From Porpolomopsis calyptriformis (taxonomy: Eukaryota > Basidiomycota > Agaricomycetes > Agaricales > Hygrophoraceae), in the NCBI GenBank assembly GCA_951640195.1, contig OX621173.1, positions 909,780 to 973,779 on the forward strand: 64,000 nucleotides of DNA. The letters run 5' to 3'. Below the pieces are notes generated by a model. It was not told the origin of the DNA and did no database searches. It saw only the letters and a list, made by a program, of their open reading frames with translations. Made by a program: the position numbers and the translations under genes. Of this stretch, positions 36,666 to 49,051 are shown in pieces (position 1 is the first letter of the stretch; each line of letters starts with the position of its first letter).

Positions 36666-37624
36666 ATGCTCGACAGAACCAAAAAGCCCTATAGCGTCAG
36701 TTTTCTTGCGTTGAAGTCACATAATCCATTAACCTTACCTCCATCTAGCGCCCCATCGCCTCGAACGGCAACTGGTTGCACGACCGAGCCCCTGCGGCAT
36801 CAAGAGCTGCTCTCCCCAATAGCAAACTTCTGGTCTCAAACCTACACTATGAGATCACCCCGAAAGATCTCAGTGTGAGCATGTTTAGAACCTCTCGTCC
36901 TCTCGAATATTTTCAAACTTTTTTTTTTTTTGCTTCCAAGTCCATCTTTAGTCAGATTGGCATGCTCATTCGTGAGCCACAAATCAGGGTACGGACTTCC
37001 GAATGCACCGAGTTCACCTGAAAGAAATCCATCCCGACGCCTGAATCGGTTCGGTTTTCGCCCTTTAAGTACGACCGCAGCGGCCGCTCATCAGGCGTCG
37101 CCGTCATCTCGTTCGAAACTCCACTGGAAGCTACAAGAGCCAAGAAGCAATATGATGGGATTCTAGCCAAGGGTCAGTAATATCGTGCACCTTATCCCCT
37201 TCTTCGCCCCCCCCCTGTCTCTTGTTTTGCTTACCGCTACTTTTATCAGGTCAACCGATGTCAATCGTTTTCGATACCTCGCCTCCACCTCGCAACACGC
37301 GCCGTGCTGCCAGCGCACCTTCCTCGCTTCTTCACCGAATACAGAAGGCGCCGTTGTTGGATCGACTCAGCCAGAATGCTCCAGTCACCAAGGCTTCTGC
37401 CCCACCGTGTGTATTTCACTTGATGGTTTCAGAACTGTTGACGCATCTCCTTGGCTAGGAGGGGGGGAGTTGGACCTATCCGGACGAGGACCCGAGCGAA
37501 CCGACCCGTCGTTAAGAAGGCCAAGACGGCGGAAGAGTTGGATAAGGAACTGGACGCGTTTATGGGTGATGGGGAGGATACATCTCGTCAATCTCTTCCG
37601 GTAGTTGTAGACGTTGATATGTAA
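36666..37624 (+). CDS. YRA1: Yra1/ALY-like mRNA export RNA-binding protein
   Basis: Couples transcribed mRNA to export through TREX/Mex67 (family knowledge). Start MLDRTKKPYS, intron, then NSKLLVSNLHYEITPKDL (RRM strand 1, RNP2), SIFSQIGMLIREPQIR, an intron containing stops, YDRSGRSSGVAVISFETPLE (RNP1-like GVAVISF), ATRAKKQYDGILAKGQPMSI and VFDTSPPPR. The last exon gives PIRTRTRANRPVVKKAKTAE then ELDKELDAFMGDGED, the conserved C-terminal Yra1/ALY box, and stops at 37622-37624. Five exons. The start exon is short and less certain; the rest is clear. Confidence 0.8.
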
Positions 37625-37757
37625 CTCAAGGTGTTTGGTCTAATACGTTGCTCCGTAGTCTTAATTTCTCGTTCGTTTCTCTGATATCTTTGCTATGCAG
37701 TACATACGTGCACAATTCGAATATTAACTCTGCTTCGGGGGATCAAGACCACTCTAC

Positions 37758-40356
37758 TTAGGCATGAAAAGTAATTTCCCAAGTTCTAAGGCAGCCATCC
37801 GCACCAGCACTCACCAACTTTCTACTTGGAGGCTCGGTCCACAAAACGGCATCAACGCCCCCAGGTCCTGCGTTCTTGATGGCTATGTTGCGCAATGGCT
37901 TCTGGACGCTCCAGATGTAGACATGAGTGTCCAACGAACCTGAGGCGCAATGAACGCCGTCTGCGTTCCAGTCGAGGGAATTCACCCGAGCATTGTGAAA
38001 TGTCCAGCGGGAAGTGATGACCTGGGATACATTAGAATGTAGAATCGGATGAATATCTGTGCTGCAAAGGCAAACCTTGCGCTCCTTCACGTCGAATAAA
38101 ATAATGGCCCCCGAGTTCTTTTAGGGACAACCGTTCTTGATTACTTTTGAGCGCACATGACAATTAACAGATACTTACATCCCCAGCAGCCAGAAGAGTC
38201 GTATCTGGCGAAAACTTTATTGCAGTGACCGCTGCCTTGTTGCCTTTTAGCACTGCAATCTCATTTAAAGCTTGGCCGTCCCAATCATACAGGTGAATTT
38301 GGCTATCCTATATCGAGCATCATGAACATGTCTTGTAAAAATAGCATAGAAGATACGAACATTCCCACCGACGGCTACCAACATTTTTGACGCGGTGATT
38401 GAGCTCGGCTGGAACGGCGCCGGCAGCTCCAAAATCTTTTGGCCAGACTTGATCACTTCAATACAATCCGCTTCGGCTATCATGACTGAGGAATCCTCGG
38501 TAACGGTGATGGCCTTTGGTTGGGTACTAGTAGATGTCGCAGTCGGGCTACATCAAGCAAAATATGAGTCTGCGAGTCCTTTGAAAATTCAGAGAAGGAT
38601 GCAGACGTGAAACCCGTGACTTCGATCTCTCGTACTTTATCATCATACCCAGAAGAAAAGGTCCTGCCATCTAAAGTGGGCGCTAGGGCGGTAATCTTGT
38701 TAGAGTGGCCGTCTCCATCGAGGCTGTTAGCTTCTCCAGTTGACGTCGAGTAGGAGAGTATTCGCCCGCTCGCCGTACCCGCAAGGAATGTGTTCGAAGG
38801 TGAAGGCGCTAGTGCAGTAATTGATTGCTGGGGGCCCTAGATTGACGCAAATAGGTTTAATACCCAAGCATTGCTTGACTCATCTAAACATACCTTGATC
38901 ACCCGGGCAGATTTATCACCGATTCTTGCGTCGAATACATTCAAATCACCGGACATGGACAGAGAAACGATGTCTCCGATACCACTCCAGGTATTTCCGA
39001 GTTGCTGATTGCCAACACCTGCACCAAGATCCCACGTCGTGACTGCTTGGCCAGCCTGGACATCCCCTGGCAAATAGATGAGGAAACTCGTTGTGTCACA
39101 ATAATGAATACAAACAAAGTTTGACGGTGCAATCAGCGGACGAGGTAACGAGGTGATTGTCATCAGGACTCCAGACGCAGGACATCTGTGAGGGATGACA
39201 TAGTTGTCTTATTTGAGTAAACTTTAGGTAGAACTCACGATGCTCCCAGCGTGCGTGTCGTTGGTAAACTCACGTAACATATCACCAGTTTTGCCGTCGT
39301 AGATGAAGATCTTGGCATCTGAGCCAACACTAGCAAAATGTTCACCAGAGTGTGCATAACGCACATCTTGAACAAATTTGGTGTGCGTCTTGATCGACTG
39401 CAAATACCGTCGTGTTCACATGGTCAGTTCTGCATAAGGGGTATGCAACTACCTTGTCATATTTATAGGGGACGCCTACATTGAAGCTCTAGTCAGTGTC
39501 ATTCATGGTTGTCCGTGATATTGTACCTTGATGGAAGACGATCGTTGCATCGTCAGCCGCGGTGGCGGCGCGGAAAGGCCTGAGATGGCGGATGGATACC
39601 CCATTGATTGTCTAAGCTACGTTATGGTGGACGGGAGAATGACAACACAGGAACCTGCCTTGGAGTGGCCAACAATTTCCCCCGTTGATGACCCGGAATC
39701 CATCATGAAAGCATGACCGAACCTAGCTTGGGTTGAATCAATGCGTTCACATACTAATAGAGAGCAGACCGACTTTTCCTTTCCATCGCCAACCGCTATT
39801 ATTCGCTTACTTTCCCCATCCCACTCGAGATCATTGCTATTTAAAGGGCGTCTTATAGACGAGAAGGTATGTCGAGAGATAGACCTACATCCGACCGAGG
39901 AGCACACTATGTTTGCCCTTCAGGACTTGATCTTCACCCACAATGTCCCAGACCCTCACTGCGATTCGGATGCGTTCAGAGTCGCCCATTGATATGCAGA
40001 AATTGCTCACCAGTCCCGCTGATATCAGCAGAAGCGCAGTAGTATCCGCTCGGTGAGATTCGAGCAACAGTGGTGTTTGCGGTATGTCCAGAGTAAGCTG
40101 TTGTCAACGCTGGGCTCTACGATAAATCTGAGCTTAGTGAAAGCTGCCTGGTATCATGCTTCGGAATCTGGCTGACATGCAAGTCGCGGATCTTTTGGCT
40201 GGTAAATATCAGCTGGGTGGTTGGTGTTTAAACACCTACAATGATGCTTTTGCCGTTGGCATATACAATCTTGTCCTTGCTGGCACTGAGTTTTGTCGAA
40301 ACACCTCTAGAGGTATTGGGATTGGGAGGATACAATCCAACTTTCTTATAAGACAT
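37758..40356 (-). CDS. AIP1: Actin-interacting protein 1 (WD40)
   Basis: WDR1/Aip1 works with cofilin to disassemble actin filaments. Start [20 protein letters not shown] then [19 protein letters not shown], the diagnostic N-terminus (PNPxTxRG, KLxxxxxKxxYxNG). Many small exons follow with WD-like blades: [97 protein letters not shown] and finally [31 protein letters not shown] before the stop. Two seven-bladed propellers are expected in about 600 residues. The first exon starts just downstream of the U6 gene on the same strand. Confidence 0.85.
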
Positions 40357-40414
40357 GTTGATGGCAAGAGATTAGATCGATCAAAACAAATACGGAAAAA
40401 GAGTAAAATAAATA

Positions 40415-40469
40415 TTGAGACCCGTAGGTCTACCACTCCGGGAAAGCGTGTCATCCTTGTGCAGGGGCC

Positions 40470-40500
<31 letters not shown>

Positions 40501-40524
40501 TTCGTATGTCACCCCGAAGGGGAC
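40415..40524 (-). ncRNA. U6: U6 spliceosomal snRNA
   Basis: On the minus strand the 5' stem-loop GTCCCCTTCGGGGTGAC starts at 40524, followed by the near-invariant central part: ATTGGAACGATACAGAGAAG, then ATTAGCATGGCCCCTGCACA and AGGATGACACGC. It contains the ACAGAGA box (pairs with the 5' splice site) and the AGC triad. A pol III T-run (TTTT) is at 40405-40408, and a TATA-like GGCTATAGTATAG lies upstream. The 5' end is clear; the 3' end is approximate. No intron interrupts the core. Confidence 0.95.
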
Positions 40525-40903
40525 ACTATACTATAGCCAAAGATGGATGTCGTTGACAAATTCTTGCATTTCGTTCAGCTCACGGGTGTGTGCCCATATT
40601 AGGCAATTACCATGAGTACCCTCAGCTCAATCCTGTACATGTCATTAACTGAATATCCTCGCTGGTTTCCTCTGAATTTATTGGGTAGATGTGTCTTCTG
40701 AGTGTGCAAAGGGTACTTGAAGAGCATGGCAAGAATGGCTAGTCCTTGTTACCTAAGCTCGGTGTCACTATTGGTGTGTCCACATCGCCCCGTATTTTGG
40801 GCGGCATCTTCGAGGCTGTTGGCCTGGTCTGTCCTCCTACCTTGGAGCGTGAATCTCCCGTTGCTTTTAACGATTCTTCCCTTATCAGAGTCCGATAATC
40901 AAT

Positions 40904-43753
40904 ATGACTTCCGCGTATGACCAACCGCCTGAGGGTGTTCCACAACCTCACCCTTACTTGCATGAACCTCTTTTATACATCTCCGATCTTCCACCTTTTG
41001 TATCTGACTTAAATCTCGCCAACGCGCTCGTGTCCTGTGGTCCCTTCAGACCAAAGATTGCTCGAGATGGAAGCAATGCACCCTTGTCCGGGACGATCGA
41101 GTTTAAATTCCTAGAAAAAGGTCCGTTTAACCCTGATGTCACCGAAGTTTTCCTGAATGTCACCTCTTTAGCGGAGAAAGCGCTCGCCACTCTACAATCA
41201 CGGCCGATCCCCGACCTCCAACCTCCAGTGCCGCTGGTACTGTCACCCTATCCACCCACGACCCCGCCAACGCCACTACCTCCACCCTCTGCTCTACCTC
41301 GACTAATAAAACACCTCCCATATGGATTCACTGATTCACAGCTCTACGACGTATTTCGCCCTTTCGGAGCTCTTGCCTCAGTACGCACTCAAACGAGTCT
41401 GGGCCCAGACATTGGTGTCGTCGAATTTTGGAGAGAAGAGGATGCACGAAATGCCGAAACTGCCATGCATTGTGCCGAATTGGACGGTCATAACATTGGC
41501 GTGCAGGTCTATCAGCCAAGACGCGCGGCCGGTGGCATAGATGGATTTAACGCAGGGGCACCCGCTTTTGTGCCATCTGGCTCCGTGTTTCCATACCCCA
41601 GTCCAGTACGAAATTTCTCTGCTTACCTAACATTCTGCTTGATCAATGTCACAGTACTCGCAGCCTCCTTATTCCATGAGACCCTCCGTACCATCGATAC
41701 CATCGGTTCCATTCGTCCATGGTCCTGGTCAGCAAGTCCAACTGGCTCCCTTGATGGGTCCAGGCTCCAATAGTCATAGTGGCCTTATCGATCCTTGCAA
41801 CTTGTTTTGCAAGGTAAGCACCTGTGGCACAACTCAAACGAGTTAGAGATAAAGCATTGGAATTCCAGAACCTCGACCCTGATATTGACTCAAATGGGTT
41901 GTTTACCCACTTCCGTCAGGTGAGACCAGAGTAATCTTTTGAGTTGAGATGACGTTAGACTGAAGTCCTATAGTTTGGTCAAATCGTTAGGTGTGTAGAA
42001 ACATCCTCCCTATGTTTCGACGCGTACCGATCTGTAACCAGTGCCCGTGTTATGAGAAATGAGAATGGGGAAAGTCGTGGCTTCGGTTTCGTATCATTCC
42101 AGACGCCAGAACAAGGTACGCACACTTGGCACAAATACATCTATCCATTAAAACTGTGTGCAGCTACGGCAGCCATGCACGCAATGAATGGCATTCAGCT
42201 TGGCACGAAACAAATTGTAGTCAGACTCCACGAGCCGAAGCAACTACGACAAGAGAAGTTAGCCCAGCGATTTGGTCACAACGGACACCCAAGGAATTCC
42301 AGTGGCGCCACTAGCCCCACTGCCAGCGAGGGTGGCGAAAGTTACGTTGGTTGGCCGAGCCCTCGTCATCATGCGTCGAATTTGGGATCTCCCGTTGGTA
42401 GTCACTTTGAGAGGCCAGAGCGAGGAAGAAGGGGATCTGGCAGTTACTACAATGCGCGTTTTCGTCCTCTCTACCATCCTTTTGATGCTGATACTCGTTA
42501 TAGGCCGCGCTCACTGGTACCCTCAACTTACCTATGCGCTACGATGAGCTGTCGGCGTTGTCGCCTGTGGTCCGCAAGGAAGTTTTGACCGGCGAGCTCA
42601 GTAGACGCGTTAGGGCCATGGGTACCGTTCCTGCCCAAGATGTTGACGCCATCGTCGACGCTCTCGTCGGTCTCTCCCTCACCGAGGTCGTCCAGGGTAT
42701 CCAAGATCCCGCCAAGCTGGCCGAACAAGTCAATTTGGTCAAACCTCCACGACAATTATCACCAGAGAAATCTCCTGCTCCTTCGGCATCCGCATCACAA
42801 GATTCTCGTTTGCTTGACCCTAATGCACTCAGCGCGACTGCGTCTGCGCCGGAACACCCATCTACCCCTATTTCTGTGTCCGCTTCGTTGTCAACTCCCC
42901 CTCGGACATCATCCCCTTCCGGTTCAGTCCCACCGACGTCGGAACGCGATCGTATGTTGGCTGCGGTCGGTAAATTCGAATCCACCCTACAGGGTGAACT
43001 CACTGATCTTCTAATGAGCCTCCCGAAACGGGAGCGTGCGATGTGCCTGTTTAACGTTGAAGTTTTGCGCGCCAAGATTGCTGACGCGAAAAATGTATTG
43101 GATAGCGACACGGACGAGCCACCTCCACAGATACCACCCGTTAGTTCCGCGCCGAACGATCCTGTTACGCCGCAGGCGAAGAAGTCCGTAACGACGGCGG
43201 AAAATTCGCCACAAACACCCGACTTATCATCTCGCGGACCATCAGCTGCCGCCTCACCTGTGCCTGGGACGCCCAGTGGCACAGTGCATACAATTGCTTC
43301 GCTTGCCAAACTCCCAGCTGTGGAGATCATCAGGATTGCTAGGTCATCCTCTGCGACTGGGTTACCGTTACCCAAGGCAGATCCGCTTGTGGTGCAGGCC
43401 ACAGACGAGTTTGTTGATAGCTTGTTAGATAAGCCGATACAAATGCAAAAGCAGCAACTCGGAGACAAACTGTACGCGGCTTTTGTCTTGCATCTCCATC
43501 TTTTGCTCACTGGACTTCACTTGTGCATAGATATCGCGTGATTAAAAGCTTTGGCATCAAAGGAGCTGTAAGTAGTCGGTCCAGAGATCCAATTCGCCCT
43601 TTGTACCAACTCTTTTTTTCCTTTCAGCCCAAGCTTACAATCAGCCTCCTCGATCAAGACGACCTCCGATCCTTGGCACATCTCATGAACAGTTACCCCT
43701 CTATTCTGAAGGAAAAGGCTTTACTTGTGCAGGCCTCTGTGGCCAGCAAATGA
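40904..43753 (+). CDS. Rrm4-like RNA-binding protein: three RRMs and a C-terminal MLLE
   Basis: Start MTSAYDQPPEGVPQPH. RRM1 begins LLYISDLPPFVSDLNLANAL; RRM2 has RLIKHLPYGFTDSQLYDVFR and IGVVEFWREEDARNAETAMH; a proline/serine linker precedes RRM3 with NLDPDIDSNGLFTHFRQFGQ, ENGESRGFGFVSFQ and AAMHAMNGIQLGTKQIVVRL. A disordered middle (phospho-S/P rich) leads to PIQMQKQQLGDKL, then FGIKGAPKLTISLLDQDDLR and LAHLMNSYPSILKEK, an MLLE (PABC) domain that binds PAM2 peptides. Rrm4 of Ustilago maydis transports mRNA on endosomes with this layout. PABP has four RRMs, so this is not PABP. Six to eight exons; ends at 43753. Confidence 0.8.
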
Positions 43754-45730
43754 CGAGCATAACGACCTCTCCACACTACATCATCTTTCTTCTATCGTTT
43801 CACTGACCTACTTATACTGTCACTCTTTGACAATGTCTTCCCGATGGCTTCATTCTACCTCCAAAGGCGGCCACCTTGAATGAAGGTTCCCGTGCTCACT
43901 TATCGTACCCACATTTGTCTTTGCTTCATTCATTCCTACTCTTTCGTGAAAGGCGGCGATAAGTAGCTTTCTTTATCCCGCTACAATTACAAGTTCTTGA
44001 GTTAACGACTTGTAACGACACTTTCCCTTTCTACCGGATAGCTCCCGCAATTGTAGCATTTCTGATCCTAGCGATTTATCATTAGTATGTTCGTCTCCTT
44101 TCGTACTTCTTCATGTAAGTCAATAGGTCCGGTCATCAAGGCAAAAAAGCATGCATTATTACTCAGTGAATGATCTTCCACAGCGGTTGGACGTTAATCA
44201 TGACTACGATCTCAGAATTGGTCGAATTCCGAGATCGTATTCAGACCATAAAAGTAGACCATCGTATTGACCAAAACGATCTTTTATGGCCTGAATATTG
44301 AATGAGCCCGATTACACCAAGTAATTAAGCGAGCACGCCTAATCGACAGAATATACAATACTGGCGACGGTTGTACCTGTGACTACAGTAAGCGGCGAGG
44401 CAATCGAAAATATTATTTTGTAAAATTAACAGACCGATAGTCAGACAAGAGCCTCCGATAAAACTGCGCTCACTTGTTCGCAACAGGAGCGTACATAGAA
44501 GGTGGGGACGATTCCATATGGTTCATGCCATGGGTCAGTGGAATACAGCAGTTAAGAGCACACCAATGTGTCACATGGGTGTTGTCGTAGTAGACGCTCT
44601 TTGCGAATTCACAGAGAGTTCTTGAAAGCAACCAGACCCGATGCATTCAAAGTGATGCAACCATAGAAGAAGTCAGAGATGAGGGCAGGTGACCATTCAC
44701 TGATACTTTCGGGTTGTCGTGCATTTGATTGTGAGGGGCAGCCGAGATGAGGAAAGGATTGCCGGTGTCCACAAAGTGGTGAGGCGTGAAGCAAGTAGGT
44801 GGGCGCTCTTCAGGAGGTACGTTGTAATGAAGTCGTGGACAGTTATCGCGAGATTCAGTGTCTATGAATGGGATCGTTGATACGTGAGTAATTATGCGTT
44901 CGAAAAGCGGGCCTGCAGAAAAGCCACATCGATCATTGTAAAATGCGCAACGAAAGTACGTCACCAGTAGGAGGCAATTCCAAATGCCATTTATGCTATC
45001 GAGTTGTAGCCGACAACTGGCAACATTCAACAAGATGAGAAGCTCGTAATGAAGCCAGGAAACATTTCTATCATCTCCCTTGCGTGAGGGAGACGATGAC
45101 ATGGATCACTGAAGGGGGGATGTGTTCTCGTCATAGGTTCCATCACAGTTAATGATCCTTTGGCTGAAATCTCCTTGGCAGCTCGATGGAGAGGACGTGG
45201 TCGAAGTTCGATCGGGGATTCCATCTATGTCAAGTTCAGCTGTGACACAAAGATCGGGCTTGAGAGTCCCAGAAAACCGACTTCAACTCGCCTTCCGATA
45301 TGAAATAATAAGGGTCAGACTCTATTTAATCCACCTGTGGACCGCAATCTGGGGCAGAGATGTAACCTTCCTGACCGTAGAAGATTCGCATATACGGTCA
45401 AGAAGTATACATGTCTGTACGTAGCCACTTGAGAGGATTTACAGAGAAAGACTCTGCACCTGTCGATCGGGAGTACATTGCCGGATGCCATCCAGAGATC
45501 AACCTTTTGGTCGTCAAAGCTTGCAGTCTGAGTGTCAAGCACAAAACAAACATGGTATCCTGGCAGCCATACTCTTATCAAAACAGAGATTTTGCAGCTG
45601 AAGGCAACATGGATTCTGTGCAAAAAAAGAGGTTTCTGAAGGATGAATCTCCTGCGTGCACGTGATAATTGCGTGACAAGTTCGAAACGCGTTGGATTTG
45701 AAACCGACATTTCTTTATTCTCGTGTCATT
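43754..45730. other. Intergenic region with clustered hairpins
   Basis: No recognised gene. A minus open frame at 44647-45102 has a possible intron and is not recognisable. The cluster of inverted repeats at 44205-44296 is listed separately. The region near 45690 is the MAD3 promoter. Confidence 0.4.
44205..44296. repeat. Two adjacent inverted repeats
   Basis: First pair 44205-44220 / 44224-44239 (TACGATCTCAGAATTG and mate, 14 of 16 pairing). Second pair 44239-44254 / 44281-44296 (ATTCAGACCATAAAAG and mate, 15 of 16 pairing). The spacer of the second pair itself contains ATCGT/ACGAT. Confidence 0.75.
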
Positions 45731-47090
45731 ATGCTCGAACCAGACATTGACGATGTGTTCGGAGAGAACTCGGACGTGGTCGTTGACTGCGACGTTCTGG
45801 AGGCATCTAAGGAAAACGTTCAACCTCTTGCCTCCGGCCGGAGAGTGACGGCTTTGTCCAGTATACTGCAAACTCCACATGGCCAGCGCGAGAGCAAGCT
45901 CTCAGCCACTCGCAACCGTCTTCGAATTAATGTGGAAATCGCGATTGATGATCCGGACGATGATCCTCTAGAGGCGTACTGCCGTTTGGTCTATTGGACA
46001 GTGGAAAACTATCCACAGGGCCACTGCGCCGAATCCGGCTTGTTGGAGCTGCTCGAGGAAGCTACTCGGAGGTTGAAGGACGACAGGGACGGGAAATGGA
46101 GAATGGAGTTGAAATATCTGAAACTTTGGGTCCTTTACGCGAGTTTCGTAGAGAAACCGGCCATGATCTACAAGTTCCTACTTGCGAACGAGATCGGGAC
46201 GGGATGGGCATTGTTTTATGAAGAGTATGCGACTGTCTTAGAACGAAATAGGCTGTGTGTGATTTTTATCCACCCCATAATTTTTTGGCTGGATGTGACG
46301 GATTTTACAGGCAAAAAGATGCTGACGCTGTCTATATTTTGGGTATCGCTCGACACGCTTCGCCTCTAGACCATTTGAAAGGCCGATATCGCGAGTTCCA
46401 GAAAAGGATGATGTCTTCTGCAGTCCCTGCGGCGGCTCCCCCTGAGACAGAGACAGTGCCACCTCCGACTCGGAGGAGGGTTCTGGGCGACGCGACCTCC
46501 AGTTCATCCGCGTCCGCACCGGGATTGTCAGCCCGACCTCGTGAAAACATACAATCTCCTCCCCCACCATCGGGACCCAGCCGCCTTCAAGTTTTCGTCG
46601 ATCCTTCGCGCGCAGAAGGGATACAGACAAACCCTTGGCCTGACTTGGGGACGCGAAAGGGAAGGATAAAGGAGAATATCCCCGAGGTTAAGCAGATGGA
46701 AGGAACGACGATCAGACAGCCTGGGCGGTCGGCGCGGATTGCCGCCGGAACGGCTTCTGGGTCGGGAACGGCCTCACGGATTGTACCTTACAGGGATCCT
46801 ACGAGGGGGATGGAAATGCCTCCTCCGCCTGTTCCGAAGGCAGACATGGATGTCCCATCTACGCCGAAATTTACACCTTTCCGAGATGAAGTTTGTCTCC
46901 CTTGGCTTGCATTTTCATGTCACTGATGGTTATCTAGCCTGATACAACTACTCCTGCATCTGCGTCGACATCTAAGCCAGACACGGTCATGAAGACCAAG
47001 GTGGGGAAGGCAGGAACGGCCATTTCTGAGTCTGAGGCGTTGAGGAAAAATCCGTTAAAAAATTACGAGTGGAAAGTGGATGATGACTGA
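45731..47090 (+). CDS. MAD3: Spindle checkpoint protein Mad3 (BubR1-like, no kinase)
   Basis: Component of the mitotic checkpoint complex that inhibits APC/C-Cdc20. Start MLEPDIDDVFGENSD; KEN box 1 at residues 27-29 (ASKENVQP). The Mad3/BUB1 TPR region reads DPDDDPLEAYCRLVYWTVEN, YPQGHCAESGLLELLEEATR, YLKLWVLYASFVEKPAMIYK and ANEIGTGWALFYEEYATVLE, then across an intron RKKDADAVYILGIARHASPL (Mad3 homology) and HLKGRYREFQKRM. A second KEN box occurs in GRIKENIPE. The last exon ends NYEWKVDDD. No kinase domain, so Mad3 rather than Bub1. Three exons, intact. Confidence 0.9.
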
Positions 47091-47363
47091 GAGATAGAGC
47101 TCTTGAGATGATTTAGCAATGTATGATTTATGACCGATCACGATCACGTGACACACCCTAAATTGAAAAAAAAAATTCTCAAGTGAGCCGATTTTTTAAT
47201 GAGATGAATATATAAGTCAGCCCATTCGAGCTGGATTTCACATCTTCCTGTTCTTTTCATACCCGTAAGTCCCCTCCCCTTCACTGTAGTCGTGGAGTGT
47301 TTTCGGTTTTGTAGACTTCCCACCTTATCACCTGGGCTGAACTCTTGCATTTTTAGTTACAAA

Positions 47364-48657
47364 ATGTCTTCCGTCGTCGTTGACACCAAAACCAGCCATG
47401 ACGGCCGTGATGCCAGACGGATCGGGAATTACTCCCAGTTCTGGCAAAAGGATCTTTCTCAAGAAGCACAGGAAACCATTGACCGTCGTCTCGGCGACTA
47501 CACAGAAGTTGTTAATGGTATGTCAGATTCGGAACATTTTGTTAAATCGCTCACAAACACCCCGGAAAAGGTTATTACGACGGTGCAACAGATCTTTATG
47601 AATATGGATGGGCTAAATCCTTCCATTTCTCGCGTTTCTACAAGGGAGAGTCGTTCACTGCCTCGCTCACCCGACACGAGCACTTCCTCTCTGCGCAAAT
47701 GGGCCTCCGACGTGGTATGCGAGTTCTAGACGTTGGATGCGGAGTGGGCGGGCCCGCCCGCCAGATCGCTCGGTTCTCTGATGCGAGGATCATTGGCATC
47801 AATAACAACGAGTTCCAGGTACAACGCGCTAGGAAGTACACGAAAAAGGCTGGTCTCGAGGATCAGGTTACGTTCCTCGTCGGCGACTTTATGAAGCTCG
47901 TCGAACAATTCGGGGAGAATTACTTTGATGCTGGTATGATCGCCCATATGACCTGCGATTTTTCGGCAGTTCCGTTGACGGTTCGCTTATGTAGTCTATG
48001 CCATTGAGGCGACCTGCCACGCACCGACCTGGGAGGGAGTGTACGGCCAAGTCCTAAAAGTGCTCAAACCAGGAGGAGTTGTGAGTACCGCTGATCGTTG
48101 AAAGTATCCCGTTGTTCCAAGTTAGTTTTTTTAGTTCGGCCTTTACGAGTGGTGCATGACAGATACATGGGATCCATCCAATCCGTCGCACCAAACACTC
48201 GCCCATGAAATTGCCATCGGTACCGGTATCCCCGAGATGCGACCCTTGGAGAAGGCCCGTCAAGCGCTCTTATCAGTTGGTTTCCATATTGAACACGAGG
48301 AGGACCTGGCAGAGCGCCCTGATGAAATCCCTTGGTATTACCCCCTGGAGGGCGACCTCCGCAAGGCGCAGACGCTGTGGGATCTCTTTACCGTGTGGAG
48401 GTTAAGTTGGAGTGGGCAAATCGTGACTCATAACGCTTTTTGGTTGATGGAGTTTGTCGGGTTGATGCCAAAGGGAACCTGTGAGGTTGGTGAGACGCTC
48501 AAGATCTCCATCGATTCTTTGGTAAAGGGTGGTCAGACGAAGGTATGCAAGGTCATTCCTTTACGTTTGATGAGATGGAATCAATCACATCTCGTTCATC
48601 CAGCTTTTTACGCCGATGTACTTTGCGATCATGCGGAAGCCTGCCCTCCCGAATTGA
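47364..48657 (+). CDS. ERG6: Sterol 24-C-methyltransferase
   Basis: Uses S-adenosylmethionine to methylate C-24 of zymosterol or a related sterol in ergosterol synthesis. Start [15 protein letters not shown], preceded by an intron in the 5' UTR. Motifs: [35 protein letters not shown] (sterol-binding region I), [20 protein letters not shown] (SAM-binding motif), [51 protein letters not shown] and, at the end, [16 protein letters not shown]. All expected motifs are present over about 345 residues. Ergosterol genes are usually sterol-regulated (family knowledge). Confidence 0.95.
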
Positions 48658-49051
48658 ATAGATCTCGTTAGACCACGCTGCGTAGATTTTATCCCTGTTG
48701 ATATATAGTATTGAACCGGTTTTGAACACCCGTTTTCTTCTGCGATAACTGATTCGAGCACAGAACTTTTCTTAAAAAAGTACCCGGTCGTCAAATCGAT
48801 TGATGCAGAAGCGTGATAATTCCGCGAATGTTTCACACTCCTACGATCCTTCTGCTCCCTTGTCCTTGCTGCATCCAGCATCTCGAAGGCTTTGAGCGCC
48901 CGTTCAATGATGGCGATCGCACACGTGCATCCCCGGCCATCTCATATCGCCGTCACGGATGTGACCCTGACATTCTATGACAGGCTAAATTTTGTTGAAA
49001 AGGCCTTCGACCACACCCGCACGCAACCATTCACTCTCCCACTGACAGACC

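Noticed and set aside
42539..43510. Long open frame on the minus strand opposite the Rrm4-like gene
   Set aside because: It is a shadow of Ser/Pro-rich coding sequence; the plus strand has RRM and MLLE domains.
44647..45102. Minus frame of 151 codons, possibly with an intron acceptor inside
   Set aside because: No recognisable domain, and neighbouring frames do not extend it convincingly.
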